A DNA stretch of 64,000 nt, from NCBI RefSeq assembly GCF_029844725.1, contig NZ_JAOCKJ010000004.1:1-64000 (forward strand). Direction: 5' to 3'. Below are positions 53,941 to 63,826 of the stretch, piece after piece. The notes beneath the pieces were generated by a model. It ran no database searches, was not told where the DNA came from, and was given only the letters and a program-made list of their open reading frames with translations. Source of the stretch: Pantoea sp. GD03673 (lineage in GTDB: Bacteria; Pseudomonadota; Gammaproteobacteria; Enterobacterales; Enterobacteriaceae). The position numbers and the translations under genes are program-made. Within the stretch, counting starts at the first letter, position 1; each line of letters starts with the position of its first letter.

Positions 53941-55338
53941 ATGCAAAAACGTAATTACGCGTTAGCGTTAATTGAAATAACTGCCGCAACATTAGCATTA
54001 ACAGCAATAAGTTCAGCACCGGTTTATGCCACTGGATTTATAGACGACGCCTCGCTTAAGGGAAATGTTTTTTACTGGCAGCGTCAGCGGGACCGCAGAG
54101 ACACCGACCCATCAAGTGAATATCAGGGCCAGTATCGGGCTAATTTACATCACACCTCGCTCAACAGTAATCTCGACTTCCAGTCTGGCTATGCCGGAGA
54201 GTGGATTGGTCTTGATCTCGCCGTTTTCGGCGCGGCTGAGCTCTCCAGCAGCGGCCCCGCTGCGCCTAATGAAATTGGCTTCAGTAAGGCGCGTACCCGC
54301 TGGGATGAAAAGTGGAATGGCGACAGCGGCGGTGCCTCTGTTTATAAAGCCGCGATGAAGTTTAAATATAACGATTACTGGTTACGTGCCGGTTATATTC
54401 AGCCAGTCGGTCAGACACTCATGGCACCGCACTGGAGTTTCTTACCCGGCACCTATCGCGGCGTTGAAGCAGGCGCGCTGTATGACTTCCAGCAGGCGGG
54501 GGAATTATCGCTTTCCTGGATGTGGAGCGATAAATATAAAGCCCCCTGGTATCGTGACTTATATGATTTCCGGCAGGCAGACGGCAAAACGCATATCCGT
54601 TATCTGCATTCGTTCGGCATGAAATATGACTTCAAAAATAATCTGGTGCTGGAAGGCGCGTTTGGTCAGGCAGCGGATTATATGGATCAATATTTTGCCA
54701 AAGCCTCCTGGTCGGCCACCCCTTACGGCAATGCACTCTACACCAGCTATCAGTTTTACGGCGCACACGACAAGGTTTCAGGCGGTGCCGCTAATTCCCG
54801 TGATGTCTATGACGGCCTGGCGTGGTTACAGGCAATCACCGTCGGCTACAACGTCGGCCCGGTCGATCTGCGGCTCGAAGGCAGCTGGGTTAAAGCAGAG
54901 GGGAATCAGGGTTTCTTTCTGCAACGCATGACGCCGGGGTACGCCAGCTCTAATGGGCGACTGGATATCTGGTGGGATGCCCGTTCCGACTGGAACGCCA
55001 ACGGCGAGAAAGCGATCTTTGCGGGTGCGATGCTCGACTTAACGCCGTGGCAGCTGGCGGGATGGAAAGTGGGCGCATCCTACGTCTGGGGCTGGGATGC
55101 CAGACCCGCTTCGCTGCCCACCGTTGATCAGAGCCAGCGGCTGAAAGAGTCTGCCTGGAACCTGGATCTCATCTATCAGGTCCAGCAGGGCCGGGCCAAA
55201 GACACCCAGTTCAAACTGCACTACACCCGCTACGACAATCACAGCGATCTGCCCAGCTACAGCGGCGGTTACGGCAACATCTTCCAGGACGAAAAGGACA
55301 TCAAATTTATGGTTATCGTACCGTTTACGCTGTTCTGA
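53941..55338 (+). CDS. chiP: Chitoporin, OprD family (ChiP-like)
   Basis: 465 residues. An N-terminal signal peptide ends near APVYA before [25 protein letters not shown], which is the typical OprD-family start. The barrel ends in IVPFTLF. The match to E. coli ChiP (YbfM, 468 residues) is by length, start pattern and linkage to chitobiase. It would admit chitooligosaccharides through the outer membrane. GGGAGGA precedes the ATG by seven bases. In E. coli the sRNA ChiX pairs with this site; the GAGGAAT here could allow a similar pairing, but that is speculative. Confidence 0.85.
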   Translation: MQKRNYALALIEITAATLALTAISSAPVYATGFIDDASLKGNVFYWQRQRDRRDTDPSSEYQGQYRANLHHTSLNSNLDFQSGYAGEWIGLDLAVFGAAELSSSGPAAPNEIGFSKARTRWDEKWNGDSGGASVYKAAMKFKYNDYWLRAGYIQPVGQTLMAPHWSFLPGTYRGVEAGALYDFQQAGELSLSWMWSDKYKAPWYRDLYDFRQADGKTHIRYLHSFGMKYDFKNNLVLEGAFGQAADYMDQYFAKASWSATPYGNALYTSYQFYGAHDKVSGGAANSRDVYDGLAWLQAITVGYNVGPVDLRLEGSWVKAEGNQGFFLQRMTPGYASSNGRLDIWWDARSDWNANGEKAIFAGAMLDLTPWQLAGWKVGASYVWGWDARPASLPTVDQSQRLKESAWNLDLIYQVQQGRAKDTQFKLHYTRYDNHSDLPSYSGGYGNIFQDEKDIKFMVIVPFTLF

Positions 55339-55386
55339 CGCCCTGCGGACTCCCGGATATTTCTTCATCAGCAAGGATGAATCACT

Positions 55387-58038
55387 ATGTTTAAGCTAAG
55401 CCTTATCGCGCTCACTCTGCTGGGCGTTGCAGCGACAGCACACGCCAGCCCCTCAGAGCAGCAGGTCGTGAATCAAATCAGCCAGTTTGGCGTCACCTAT
55501 GCGGTGAACGACAATCAGGCTGCCCTGAATGGCACCGACTGCGCCGCGCTGGGTGCCGACTATGCCGCCTGTAATCGCGCCACCATTACCCTCACCAACA
55601 ATGGCCCGGCACTGACGGACAGACACTGGGCTATTTATATGAGCAACGTCCACCAGACGCTGCGGGTCGATAACGATCAGTTTAAGATGACGCATTTGGT
55701 TGGCGACTTAACCCGGCTTGAACCCACAGAGAAGTTCACCGGCATTGGCGCAGGCGAATCGGTGGAGATTCCTATCGTAAACGAATACTGGCAGCTGTTT
55801 GTCAGCGATGTTATGCCGCGCTGGTATGTCACGTCAGGGCAGGCAACCCCCAAAATTATTGCCAGCACCGACTTTGAAGATTCCAGCCATTTTGTGTTAC
55901 CGCTGGGTGATCACTGGCGACGCAGTGCCGATGACAACAACGTCCTGATGCAGCCCGCCAGCCGATTTGAGAAAAACAATGATGTTGCCACCCTGCCCGC
56001 CTCTGCGCTGCGGGGCCAGATCACACCCACGCCGCTTGAGGTGAAACTCCGTCCACAGGACGCCGATCTCAGCCGTGGCGTCAGTCTGACGCTGACCGGG
56101 CTTAGCAATGAAACCGCTGAGGCAGTGAAACAGCACCTGGCCCTGCTCGGTCTGAAAGAAGCGTCTGATGGGTTCGCTATCACGACGGCGATCAAACCGG
56201 GCCAGTTCAGCGGCGACCAGGCTAAATCGGGCGCATACGTTCTTGATATCACTCCCCGTCACGCCACCGTGGCAGGCTACGATGCGGCCGGTGTTTTCTA
56301 CGGTCTGATGTCGATCCTCTCGCTCGTCCCCACAGAGGGCACGCCGCGCATTGCCTCGCTGGAAGCCCATGATGCGCCCCGCTATTCCTACCGCGGCGCG
56401 TTTCTGGACGTTGCCCGCAATTTTCACAGCAAACAGGCGGTGATGCGACTGCTCGATCAGATGGCGGCCTGGAAGATGAACCGCTTCCACTTTCACCTCA
56501 GTGATGATGAGGGCTGGCGCATTGAAATTCCCGGCCTGCCGGAACTGACGGACGTGGGAGCTAAACGCTGTCATGACCTGACCGAACAGCGCTGTCTGCT
56601 GCCGCAACTTGGCTCCGGTCCGTTCAGCGACAACAACGGCAGCGGCTTTTTCAGTCGTGCCGACTACATCGACATTGTGAAATATGCGCAGGCGCGCCAC
56701 ATTCAGGTGATCCCGGAAATTGATATGCCTGCCCATGCCCGTGCGGCAGTCATCGCCATGGAAGCACGCTACCAGCGGCTGATGAAAGAGGGAGAACCGG
56801 AACAGGCCAGCGCTTATCGCCTGATCGATCCCACCGATGACTCCAATACCACGTCGGTGCAGTTCTACGACCGCACCAGCTATCTCAATCCCTGCATTGA
56901 CACCTCGCAACGCTTTGCCGACAAAGTGATTGGAGAGATTCAGGCGATGCATCAGGAAGCGGGACAGCCCCTCGATATCTGGCATTTTGGCGGCGATGAA
57001 GCGAAGAATATCCGGCTGGGCGCAGGCTATTCTGACAAAAATAATCCTAAACCAGGCACCGGTCTGCTCGACTGGCGTAAAGAAGATCTGCCGTGGGCGA
57101 AATCACAGGCGTGCCAGGCGCTGGTGAAGAGCGGCAAAGTGGAAGATCTGGCGCACCTGCCGGGCTATTTTGCTCTGACCGTCAGTGAAATTGTTAACCG
57201 GCACGGCATTGGCAAAATGCAGGCCTGGCAGGATGGTTTAAAAGAAGTGACCAATGCCGCCGCTTTCGCGACCCCACACGTGGCGGTCAACTTCTGGGAT
57301 ACCCTCTACTGGGGCGGTTTTGACAGCGCCATGGACTGGTCTCAGAAAGGTTACGACGTTGTGATTTCCAGTCCTGACTACCTCTATCTGGACTTCCCGT
57401 ATGAAGTGAACCCGCTGGAGCGGGGCTATTACTGGGGCACGCGCTTCAACGACGAGCGTAAAATTTTTGGCTTCGCACCGGACAATCTGCCGCAGAATGC
57501 GGAGACCTCGCGAGATCGCGACGGCAACGTCTTCAGCGCTAAATCAGAGAAACCGTGGCGCGGTGCGTATGGTATTTCGGCCCAGCTGTGGAGCGAAACT
57601 GTGCGTACTGACGACCAGATGGAGTACATGATTTATCCGCGTCTGTTTGCGGTCGCGGAACGAAGCTGGCACCGCGCCAGCTGGGAGCGGGATTACCAGC
57701 CTGGACAGGAGTACACCGGCGGGAAAACGCATCATGTCGATCAGCACGCACGTCTGCATGACTGGCAGCGGTTTGCCAACCTGCTGGGCCAGCGGGAACT
57801 GGCGAAACTGGATAAGGCGGGTATCGATTATCGTCTGCCGGTGCCGGGCGCCAGAATTGTTGACGGCATTCTGTCGATGAATGTGGCCCTGCCTGGCATT
57901 ACGCTGGAATACAGCCTGGATAACGGCACTTACTGGCAGCGTTACGATGCTAACAGACCGCCGCACGTCAGCGGTGCCGTCTCTATCCGCTCGGTGAGCA
58001 GTGACGGGCAGCGCACCAGCCGCGTTGAGACGCTGTAG
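55387..58038 (+). CDS. chb: Secreted chitobiase / beta-N-acetylhexosaminidase (GH20)
   Basis: 883 residues, close to Serratia chitobiase. The signal peptide MFKLSLIALTLLGVAATAHA is cleaved before SPSEQQ. Domains in order: a CHB_HEX carbohydrate-binding domain (to about 170), GH20b (about 210-330), the GH20 barrel with catalytic Asp-Glu in WHFGGDEAKN, and a CHB_HEX C-terminal domain (GITLEYSLDNGTYWQRYD). It cleaves chitobiose to GlcNAc in the periplasm or outer membrane. It lies 48 bp after the chitoporin gene, so the two form an operon. A terminator follows. Confidence 0.95.
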   Translation: MFKLSLIALTLLGVAATAHASPSEQQVVNQISQFGVTYAVNDNQAALNGTDCAALGADYAACNRATITLTNNGPALTDRHWAIYMSNVHQTLRVDNDQFKMTHLVGDLTRLEPTEKFTGIGAGESVEIPIVNEYWQLFVSDVMPRWYVTSGQATPKIIASTDFEDSSHFVLPLGDHWRRSADDNNVLMQPASRFEKNNDVATLPASALRGQITPTPLEVKLRPQDADLSRGVSLTLTGLSNETAEAVKQHLALLGLKEASDGFAITTAIKPGQFSGDQAKSGAYVLDITPRHATVAGYDAAGVFYGLMSILSLVPTEGTPRIASLEAHDAPRYSYRGAFLDVARNFHSKQAVMRLLDQMAAWKMNRFHFHLSDDEGWRIEIPGLPELTDVGAKRCHDLTEQRCLLPQLGSGPFSDNNGSGFFSRADYIDIVKYAQARHIQVIPEIDMPAHARAAVIAMEARYQRLMKEGEPEQASAYRLIDPTDDSNTTSVQFYDRTSYLNPCIDTSQRFADKVIGEIQAMHQEAGQPLDIWHFGGDEAKNIRLGAGYSDKNNPKPGTGLLDWRKEDLPWAKSQACQALVKSGKVEDLAHLPGYFALTVSEIVNRHGIGKMQAWQDGLKEVTNAAAFATPHVAVNFWDTLYWGGFDSAMDWSQKGYDVVISSPDYLYLDFPYEVNPLERGYYWGTRFNDERKIFGFAPDNLPQNAETSRDRDGNVFSAKSEKPWRGAYGISAQLWSETVRTDDQMEYMIYPRLFAVAERSWHRASWERDYQPGQEYTGGKTHHVDQHARLHDWQRFANLLGQRELAKLDKAGIDYRLPVPGARIVDGILSMNVALPGITLEYSLDNGTYWQRYDANRPPHVSGAVSIRSVSSDGQRTSRVETL

Positions 58039-58084
58039 AAAGCGGGAGTGGCACTGGGCTAAGAAACCAGCGCGTTAAAAGTAA

Positions 58085-58110
58085 AAAAGGCCGACATAAG
58101 TCGGCCTTTT
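58085..58110. terminator. Bidirectional terminator after chitobiase gene
   Basis: AAAAGGCCGAC (58085-58095), loop ATAA, GTCGGCCTTTT (58100-58110). Confidence 0.88.
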
Positions 58111-58169
58111 GATTGCTGCCAACGCTGAAGCATGGGAAATCTGGCAGCAATGAAGAAACGTAATGCGCT

Positions 58170-58350
58170 GGGAACACGGTCAGAAGAGGAAAGCGTCCCA
58201 CGCCCTGGGACAAAAACGCCGGGAGCGTTTTTGAACAACGCAACGCGTTGGCCCGGTAACGGGCGCACCTCAGGGATGAGGTGCGTATCACGTGGGCCGG
58301 GCATGTCATGGATGACAGCTTTTGCGTCTTTCCGATCTGACCGTGTTCCC
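58170..58350. repeat. Structured terminal-inverted-repeat element, copy B (long form)
   Basis: Perfect 15-bp ends GGGAACACGGTCAGA (58170-58184) and TCTGACCGTGTTCCC (58336-58350). Relative to copy A at 11871 it is inverted and longer. Inside are several further stems: GTCCCACGCCCTGGGAC, AAAAACGCCGGGAGCGTTTTT (given as arms AAAAACGC/GCGTTTTT), and GCACCTCAGGGATGAGGTGC. No coding capacity. Confidence 0.85.
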
Positions 58351-58428
58351 TGTGCCAGCTCGATCACGCAGCTAAACAGGCCAGACTTTATTACCTTCAA
58401 AGCCCACACACTCCAGCCCCTTTCACAC

Positions 58429-60876
58429 CTAAACCAGCTTCTCTTCGGGTACCGGCGACTCCACACCCGGCATCTGACGGCGCTCAATGATCATGGTTTG
58501 CGGTGTGGAGAGCAGAATGCCCTCTTTACGCAGCCGCGTCAGAATATCGAACAGCAGGTCGCTCTTGGCACCTGAGATCTGACGCTGACCCGCCACGTTA
58601 CCGGTGACGCTCAGCACAATCCCCTGCTGGGTCAGATCTTTAAACGAAACAGACGGCTCCGGCGTCTCCAGAATGCGTTCATTCTCGTTGTAAACCTCCA
58701 GCAGAATATCGCGCACCTTCACCGGGTCGATATCCAGCGGGAAGGTCAGCGTAATCGTGACCACACCCTGCGCATTGCCCATTGTGGCATTTCGCACGTT
58801 CTGCGAGATAAATTGCGAGTTAGGCACTATCACGGTGGACTTGTCGCCCAGCTGGATCTCGGTGGCGCGCACGTTAATCCGGCGAATATCCCCTTCAATG
58901 CCGCTGATGCTCACCAGATCGCCAACCTTGACTGGCCGCTCGGTTAACAGAATCAGCCCCGAGATAAAGTTCTTCACAATCTCCTGTAAGCCAAAACCGA
59001 TACCTACCGACAACGCACTGACGATCCACGCCAGCTTGTTCCACTGCAGCCCCATGATGGACAGAGTCAGCAGGATAATCAGCACATAACCGATGTTGCT
59101 GAATAGCGTCACCAGCGACACCCGCATCCCCACATCCATGGTGGTTTTTGGCAGGAAATCGGTGTCGAGCCAGCGGCGCACCGATCGCAGCACATAAATA
59201 CCGACAATCAGGCAGATTATCGCATTCACCATGTGCGCGGGCACGATGTTCAGGGATTCGAGTCCCTTACCGCCCCAGAACTCAATCACTTTTTGCAGCA
59301 GCTCAATCGGCGTTGAGGAGGCAAACGTGCCGTTGACCAGCGCCAGCGCCACAACCAGCACCAGGAACGTTTTACCGATGGCCGTCAGCAGCGTGGCCGT
59401 CTGCTGCAGGTGACGCTCATTGATATTGAGCGAACTCTGAATGCGGCGGCCGGTGGCATTACTGGTGGAAAACAGGCTCTCACAGCCATCATTCAGCAGG
59501 TGACTCAGGAAGTAGAATGAGCCAAACAGCAGGCCGCACCAGATCACCTCATAACTCAGGAAGCGTGCCAGGGTGACGTAACCGATCAGCAGCGATACCA
59601 GGATCGCAATCGCGGTCAGCGTCAGACCCATCTGGATTAGCCCGACCAGCGTTGAGCGTGCTTCCGGCGGGGTGCCCGCCAGCGTCATACGACGACGCAC
59701 CCGGTTAGTGCGCATGCTGATCGCCAGCGCGGTGGTGCCAATCAGCAGTGCGGTCAGGCCGTTGGCAAAAATGGTGGTGTTCAGGCTGGTGCCGACGCTG
59801 TAGTTGAACGCTTCAACCGTCTGGAAAATAAAGACCAGCACCGCGGTAATCGGTGGAAACGGTTTTAACGCCATCGCCACTTCATTGGAGATGGTCGGTA
59901 AGCGCCAGCTGGGCCGACGGGTAGAAAGGAACGCGCGTCCCAGTCCGGCAATCAGGCCACAAAAGACGCTGAGTTGCACCAGCCGATCAACAAAGTCCTG
60001 AACGTTTTCAGAAACCTCATCACGGCGGGTAAACGCCAGGGCGATAAAGTTAAAGGTGAGGACAACCGCCACCAGCGTGGTGAGGGCTATCGCTGCCGCC
60101 AGGAAACTGCGACGCAGCTTCCCTTCCGGCAGTTTATTAATGCTGACCCAGGCCAGAAACTCTTCGCTGTAACGACGGCCCACCGTCATCACCAGCAGCG
60201 CAGCCAGCAGCCAGAAGACGCTGCCCATGCGCCAGCCCGGTTCCCATGAAAGCGCAGCGGTATCCTGCAGCTCCTGCAGGAATTCACCAATTTTCTCGCC
60301 GTCCAGATCCTGCGTACTCAGCAACGGTGACCAGAAGCGCGCCCCAAGAATACTGCCGGAGTTGAGCGCCAGCTGGCTTTTCAGCTGATCGCGACGCAGG
60401 TTAACAATCTGCGAGGAGAGCATCAGCGCGCCATTTTTGATGCCTTCGGCCTGTTTAATCTGGTCGTCGAGTTTGCTTTTCTGGCTCTCCAGCGTGTTAC
60501 GCTTGCGCGTCACTTCCGGCGTCTCTTTAACGCCGCTGTCGGCTTTCGGAGCGGGCCCCAGCACCTGCAGCTGGGCCTCCAGCTGCTGGCGATCGGGAAC
60601 CAGCGCCTGACCCAGCGTGTCGGCATTGCCCGATAACTCCAGCGCCATTTCATTCAGCTGCGTCAGCTTGTTTTCGCCAGCATCAACGGAAACCTGGCTT
60701 TTGATTTTGTCGAGGATCTTCTGCATTTTCGGCAGTTCAACCGCGGCATTCAGCTTCGGCGGAGCATCCTGTTCCTGAGCAGCACTGGCCGTATCATCCG
60801 CGGCCAGCGTCAGCGCCGGGGCAAACGCCACCAGCGCCAGCATTAACAATGCAAAAAAGGATCGTAGCTTAAACAT
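58429..60876 (-). CDS. MscS-family mechanosensitive channel with DUF3772
   Basis: 815 residues. A signal peptide (ending near APALTLAA) leads to a periplasmic coiled-coil DUF3772 region (NADTLGQALVPDRQQLEAQL), then around ten membrane helices and a C-terminal MscS core, with GIGFGLQEIVKNFISGLILL (pore helix) and VGDLVSISGIEGDIRRINVRATEI (beta domain). It would release solutes on hypo-osmotic shock. E. coli YbiO is a relative, but I would not call this its orthologue, because it lies between chitobiase and pbpG rather than near rlmF. Confidence 0.88.
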   Translation of the reverse strand: MFKLRSFFALLMLALVAFAPALTLAADDTASAAQEQDAPPKLNAAVELPKMQKILDKIKSQVSVDAGENKLTQLNEMALELSGNADTLGQALVPDRQQLEAQLQVLGPAPKADSGVKETPEVTRKRNTLESQKSKLDDQIKQAEGIKNGALMLSSQIVNLRRDQLKSQLALNSGSILGARFWSPLLSTQDLDGEKIGEFLQELQDTAALSWEPGWRMGSVFWLLAALLVMTVGRRYSEEFLAWVSINKLPEGKLRRSFLAAAIALTTLVAVVLTFNFIALAFTRRDEVSENVQDFVDRLVQLSVFCGLIAGLGRAFLSTRRPSWRLPTISNEVAMALKPFPPITAVLVFIFQTVEAFNYSVGTSLNTTIFANGLTALLIGTTALAISMRTNRVRRRMTLAGTPPEARSTLVGLIQMGLTLTAIAILVSLLIGYVTLARFLSYEVIWCGLLFGSFYFLSHLLNDGCESLFSTSNATGRRIQSSLNINERHLQQTATLLTAIGKTFLVLVVALALVNGTFASSTPIELLQKVIEFWGGKGLESLNIVPAHMVNAIICLIVGIYVLRSVRRWLDTDFLPKTTMDVGMRVSLVTLFSNIGYVLIILLTLSIMGLQWNKLAWIVSALSVGIGFGLQEIVKNFISGLILLTERPVKVGDLVSISGIEGDIRRINVRATEIQLGDKSTVIVPNSQFISQNVRNATMGNAQGVVTITLTFPLDIDPVKVRDILLEVYNENERILETPEPSVSFKDLTQQGIVLSVTGNVAGQRQISGAKSDLLFDILTRLRKEGILLSTPQTMIIERRQMPGVESPVPEEKLV

Positions 60877-61103
60877 ATGAGTAAGATTCCGGCAGCATAA
60901 ATCAGGCGATCGTCCCTCGCCAGTCGCGCGTAAGTTTAGGGCTTTACAAGGGATGGCAATATAGGAATAACGGGCATTTTTCGGGCTGATTCGGGACAGG
61001 CTGCGGCGTGAAAATCGCTGTACGCCGCTGCCTGTTTGTTCCCGGATGCCTGCTCAGCCTGCAGGCCACGCCAGTGCGCGCAACGCGCGACACCCGCTAT
61101 GTT

Positions 61104-62051
61104 CTACTCAACCTCGGCACTGCTGGCACCATTGCTGGCAACCTGACCCGACTTCTGTTTTTTATACGCCAGGGCGGCAGCGGGCACCGGGGCAGCTTTG
61201 CCGGTTTCAATCCAGCTGCGCAGTCGGTTAGCGTCCGCGAAGTGGGTATATTTGCCAAAGGCATCCAGCACCACCAGCGCCACCGGACGATTGTTAATCA
61301 TGGTACGCATGACCAGGCAGTGGCCCGCCTCGTCGGTGTAACCGGTTTTGGTCAGCTGAATGTGCCAGTCATTTTTATAGACCAGATGGTTGGTGTTGCG
61401 GAACGGCAGCGCATAGCTCGGATGGGCAAACACCGCCGTCTCCTCTTTGGTTGTGCTGAGCGCGCCAAGCAGCGGATATTCCCGCGTCGCTTTCAGTAAC
61501 TTCACCAGGTCCTGCGCGCTGGAGACGTTTTGCGTCGAAAGGCCGGTTGGCTCCACATAGCGGGTCTGCTTCATGCCGAGTGACCGCGCTTTGGCGTTCA
61601 TCGCCTGGATAAAGGCGTGGTAACCGCCCGGATAGGCGTGAGCCAGGCTGGCAGCAGCGCGGTTTTCCGAGGACATCAGCGCCAGCAGCAGCATATTACG
61701 GCGACTGATCTGGCTGTTGAGCTTAACGCGTGAGAAGACGCCCCGCATTTCCGGCGTCTGGCTGACATCAACCGTCAGCATCTCGTTCATGGGCAGATGC
61801 GCATCCAGTACGACCATGGCGGTCATCAGCTTGGTGATGGACGCAATAGGCCTGACCCGATCCGGGTGGCTGGAAAAGAGCACTTTATTGGTGGTGAGGT
61901 CGACAATCATCGCACTGCCAGAAGCGATCTGCGGCTGGGCAATTGGCGCAAGTTGCGACAGCGACGTCGTCGCCTGCGCCGGAAGTGAAACAATCTGCCC
62001 GGAAACGAGCAGCGCCAGCGAAAGCAGGGTGGAGCGAATTTTTGCAGGCAT
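61104..62051 (-). CDS. pbpG: D-alanyl-D-alanine endopeptidase PBP7
   Basis: 315 residues. A signal peptide ends near LPAQA before TTSLSQ. The three penicillin-binding motifs are present: S71-I-T-K74, S128-E-N130 and K235-T-G237. PBP7/8 cleaves DD-crosslinks in peptidoglycan and is loosely bound in the periplasm. It is followed on the minus strand by the region before the channel gene; yohC lies upstream in the same orientation, as in E. coli. Confidence 0.95.
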   Translation of the reverse strand: MPAKIRSTLLSLALLVSGQIVSLPAQATTSLSQLAPIAQPQIASGSAMIVDLTTNKVLFSSHPDRVRPIASITKLMTAMVVLDAHLPMNEMLTVDVSQTPEMRGVFSRVKLNSQISRRNMLLLALMSSENRAAASLAHAYPGGYHAFIQAMNAKARSLGMKQTRYVEPTGLSTQNVSSAQDLVKLLKATREYPLLGALSTTKEETAVFAHPSYALPFRNTNHLVYKNDWHIQLTKTGYTDEAGHCLVMRTMINNRPVALVVLDAFGKYTHFADANRLRSWIETGKAAPVPAAALAYKKQKSGQVASNGASSAEVE

Positions 62052-62191
62052 CGTAGAAAAAAACCCGGTTATGATTGTGTACTGTGTCAGACCGACACAG
62101 GCCGCCCGCCTCAGTCACGTCGGTGCGCGGGCTGGCAGCAGCATCATACTCTTAAGGCTAAGAAATTTCCTGGCGAGATTGTTTCCGGGCG

Positions 62192-62223
62192 TAAAAAGAG
62201 AACTGCCGCCAGCGCGGCGGCAG
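62192..62223 (-). terminator. yohC terminator
   Basis: CTGCCGCC (62203-62210) and GGCGGCAG (62216-62223) form the stem, followed on the minus strand by TTCTCTTTTTA. Confidence 0.8.
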
Positions 62224-62230
62224 CGGTCCG

Positions 62231-62818
62231 TCAGAACAGATGCGGTCCATATCCCCACAGCACCACCGTCAGTGCCAGTAACACTTCAAATACCAGCACG
62301 CCAATGGCCAGCGTTGAGCCGGAAAACCGCAGGCTCTCTTCACGATCGATATTCAGAAATAAAGGAATGCCAATATAGAGCAGATAGCCGGTATAAAGCA
62401 GCGCCAGCGCGCCTGCCAGTACGCAGAGCCAGACCAGCGGATAGAGTGCCACCAGCCCGCTGAGAAACAGCGGCGTGGCGACATAACCGGCAAACACCGT
62501 ACAGCGCTGAACGCCGGGACGCTGCGGATAATCACGCGCCATCCAGTGAATCACGCGTCCCATGACCGCAACGCCGCCTAAAATAATCAGGTAGAACAGG
62601 ATGCCCAGCCCGATGCCGGTCGCCAGGTTAAGTTGCACATATTGCCCCTCGCCCAGATTCCAGCCCAGCTGCGTTGTACCGATAAAAGCGCAGATCACCG
62701 GGATCGCCGCCATCAGCAGAACATGGTGGGTGTAATGGTGCGATACGCTCTCATTCTCTTGCTTGATATGACGCATTTCCTGGTTCGGATGCGCCAGAAG
62801 TCCCCAGACATGGTTCAT
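62231..62818 (-). CDS. yohC: YohC, Yip1-family inner-membrane protein
   Basis: 195 residues, the E. coli length, with about five membrane helices. The family start NHVWGLLAHPNQEMRHIKQE and LGILFYLIILGGVAVMGRVIHWMA are visible. The function is not established. It lies between pbpG and yohD as in E. coli. GGAG lies upstream of the ATG. Confidence 0.92.
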   Translation of the reverse strand: MNHVWGLLAHPNQEMRHIKQENESVSHHYTHHVLLMAAIPVICAFIGTTQLGWNLGEGQYVQLNLATGIGLGILFYLIILGGVAVMGRVIHWMARDYPQRPGVQRCTVFAGYVATPLFLSGLVALYPLVWLCVLAGALALLYTGYLLYIGIPLFLNIDREESLRFSGSTLAIGVLVFEVLLALTVVLWGYGPHLF

Positions 62819-63022
62819 ACAATCACTCCTCTGATGCGATGGGCCGCCCGGTGATGCATGCGTCTTCAGGGCAGCGTCATATCAAGTATAAACGGCAGTA
62901 AAACTTTCGTGGTGGCCGGACAAAAAAACAGCATAAATAAACGAGCCCGTGGTAGCCGGGCAGAAGCGAAGCCAAATCGCGTATAGACTGAAAGAAACCA
63001 CTACCGAACAGGGAGAGTCATT

Positions 63023-63601
63023 TTGCATCTGGATATCAACGCATTAATTACGCAGTACGGTTATCTGGCACTGTTTATTGGCTGTATTGCCGAGGGGGAA
63101 ACGTTCACATTGCTGGGCGGCGTCGCCGCGCATGAGGGGCTGCTGCATTACGCGGGCGTCGTGCTGGCGGCAATGGGGGGCGGCATTGTCGGCGATCAGC
63201 TGCTCTACTGGGTCGGACGCCGCTGGGGCACGCGCATCCTGCGCCGCTTCAGGAAGCATCAGGACAAGTTGGTGAAGGCAAACCGGCTGATTAAACGTCG
63301 CCCCAGCCTGTTCGTGATTGGCGTGCGCTTTATGTATGGCTTCCGGCTGATTGGTCCGATCATCATCGGTGCCAGCCGCCTCAACCCGATGAAGTTTTTT
63401 ATTCTTAACGTTATCGGGGCAGCCATCTGGTCACTGATCTTTGTGACGCTCGGCTATTTCGCGGGTGGTATTATCGCGCCGTGGCTGCATAAACTCGACC
63501 AGCACCTGAAGCACCTGCTCTGGCTGGTCGGCGCGGTAGTCTTTGCCTTTGTGCTGCGCTGGGTGATCCGCCGCTGGCACAACCGCCGGGCGGATCAGTA
63601 A
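63023..63601 (+). CDS. yohD: YohD, DedA-family inner-membrane protein
   Basis: 192 residues with the DedA (SNARE-associated) pattern: IAEGETFTLLGGVAAHEGLL, GDQLLYWVGRRWGTRILRRFRKHQDK, and FMYGFRLIGPIIIGASRLNPMKFF. DedA proteins act in lipid flipping and envelope homeostasis. The start is TTG at 63023, with GGGAGAG seven bases upstream. It gives the same length as E. coli YohD, and no ATG is better placed. Confidence 0.92.
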   Translation: MHLDINALITQYGYLALFIGCIAEGETFTLLGGVAAHEGLLHYAGVVLAAMGGGIVGDQLLYWVGRRWGTRILRRFRKHQDKLVKANRLIKRRPSLFVIGVRFMYGFRLIGPIIIGASRLNPMKFFILNVIGAAIWSLIFVTLGYFAGGIIAPWLHKLDQHLKHLLWLVGAVVFAFVLRWVIRRWHNRRADQ

Positions 63602-63826
63602 CGGCTGAACAGCAGCGTCGCCAGCAGAGGCCGCCGCCAGGAATTGATCATAGCCCGGCGGTTCTGGTCACCTGCTTCAGATGACCCTGCTGGCAAGGGC
63701 GTGAGACTTACCCGCCCCGCCTGCTTCTCTTCCCTTATTCAACCGCGCGTTAACCATCTGTGCCCAAACGAAGCCGCATCGGATGGCTCAGCTATAGTTA
63801 GGATGGACACTGACAGGGAGAGAAGA

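Noticed and set aside
55897..56985. A 362-codon minus-strand frame opposite the chitobiase gene
   Set aside because: Shadow of the GH20 gene; no start signal or motif.
58429..60876. Naming the channel gene ybiO
   Set aside because: It is MscS-family and loosely YbiO-like, but its length, DUF3772 region and position between chitobiase and pbpG do not support orthology.
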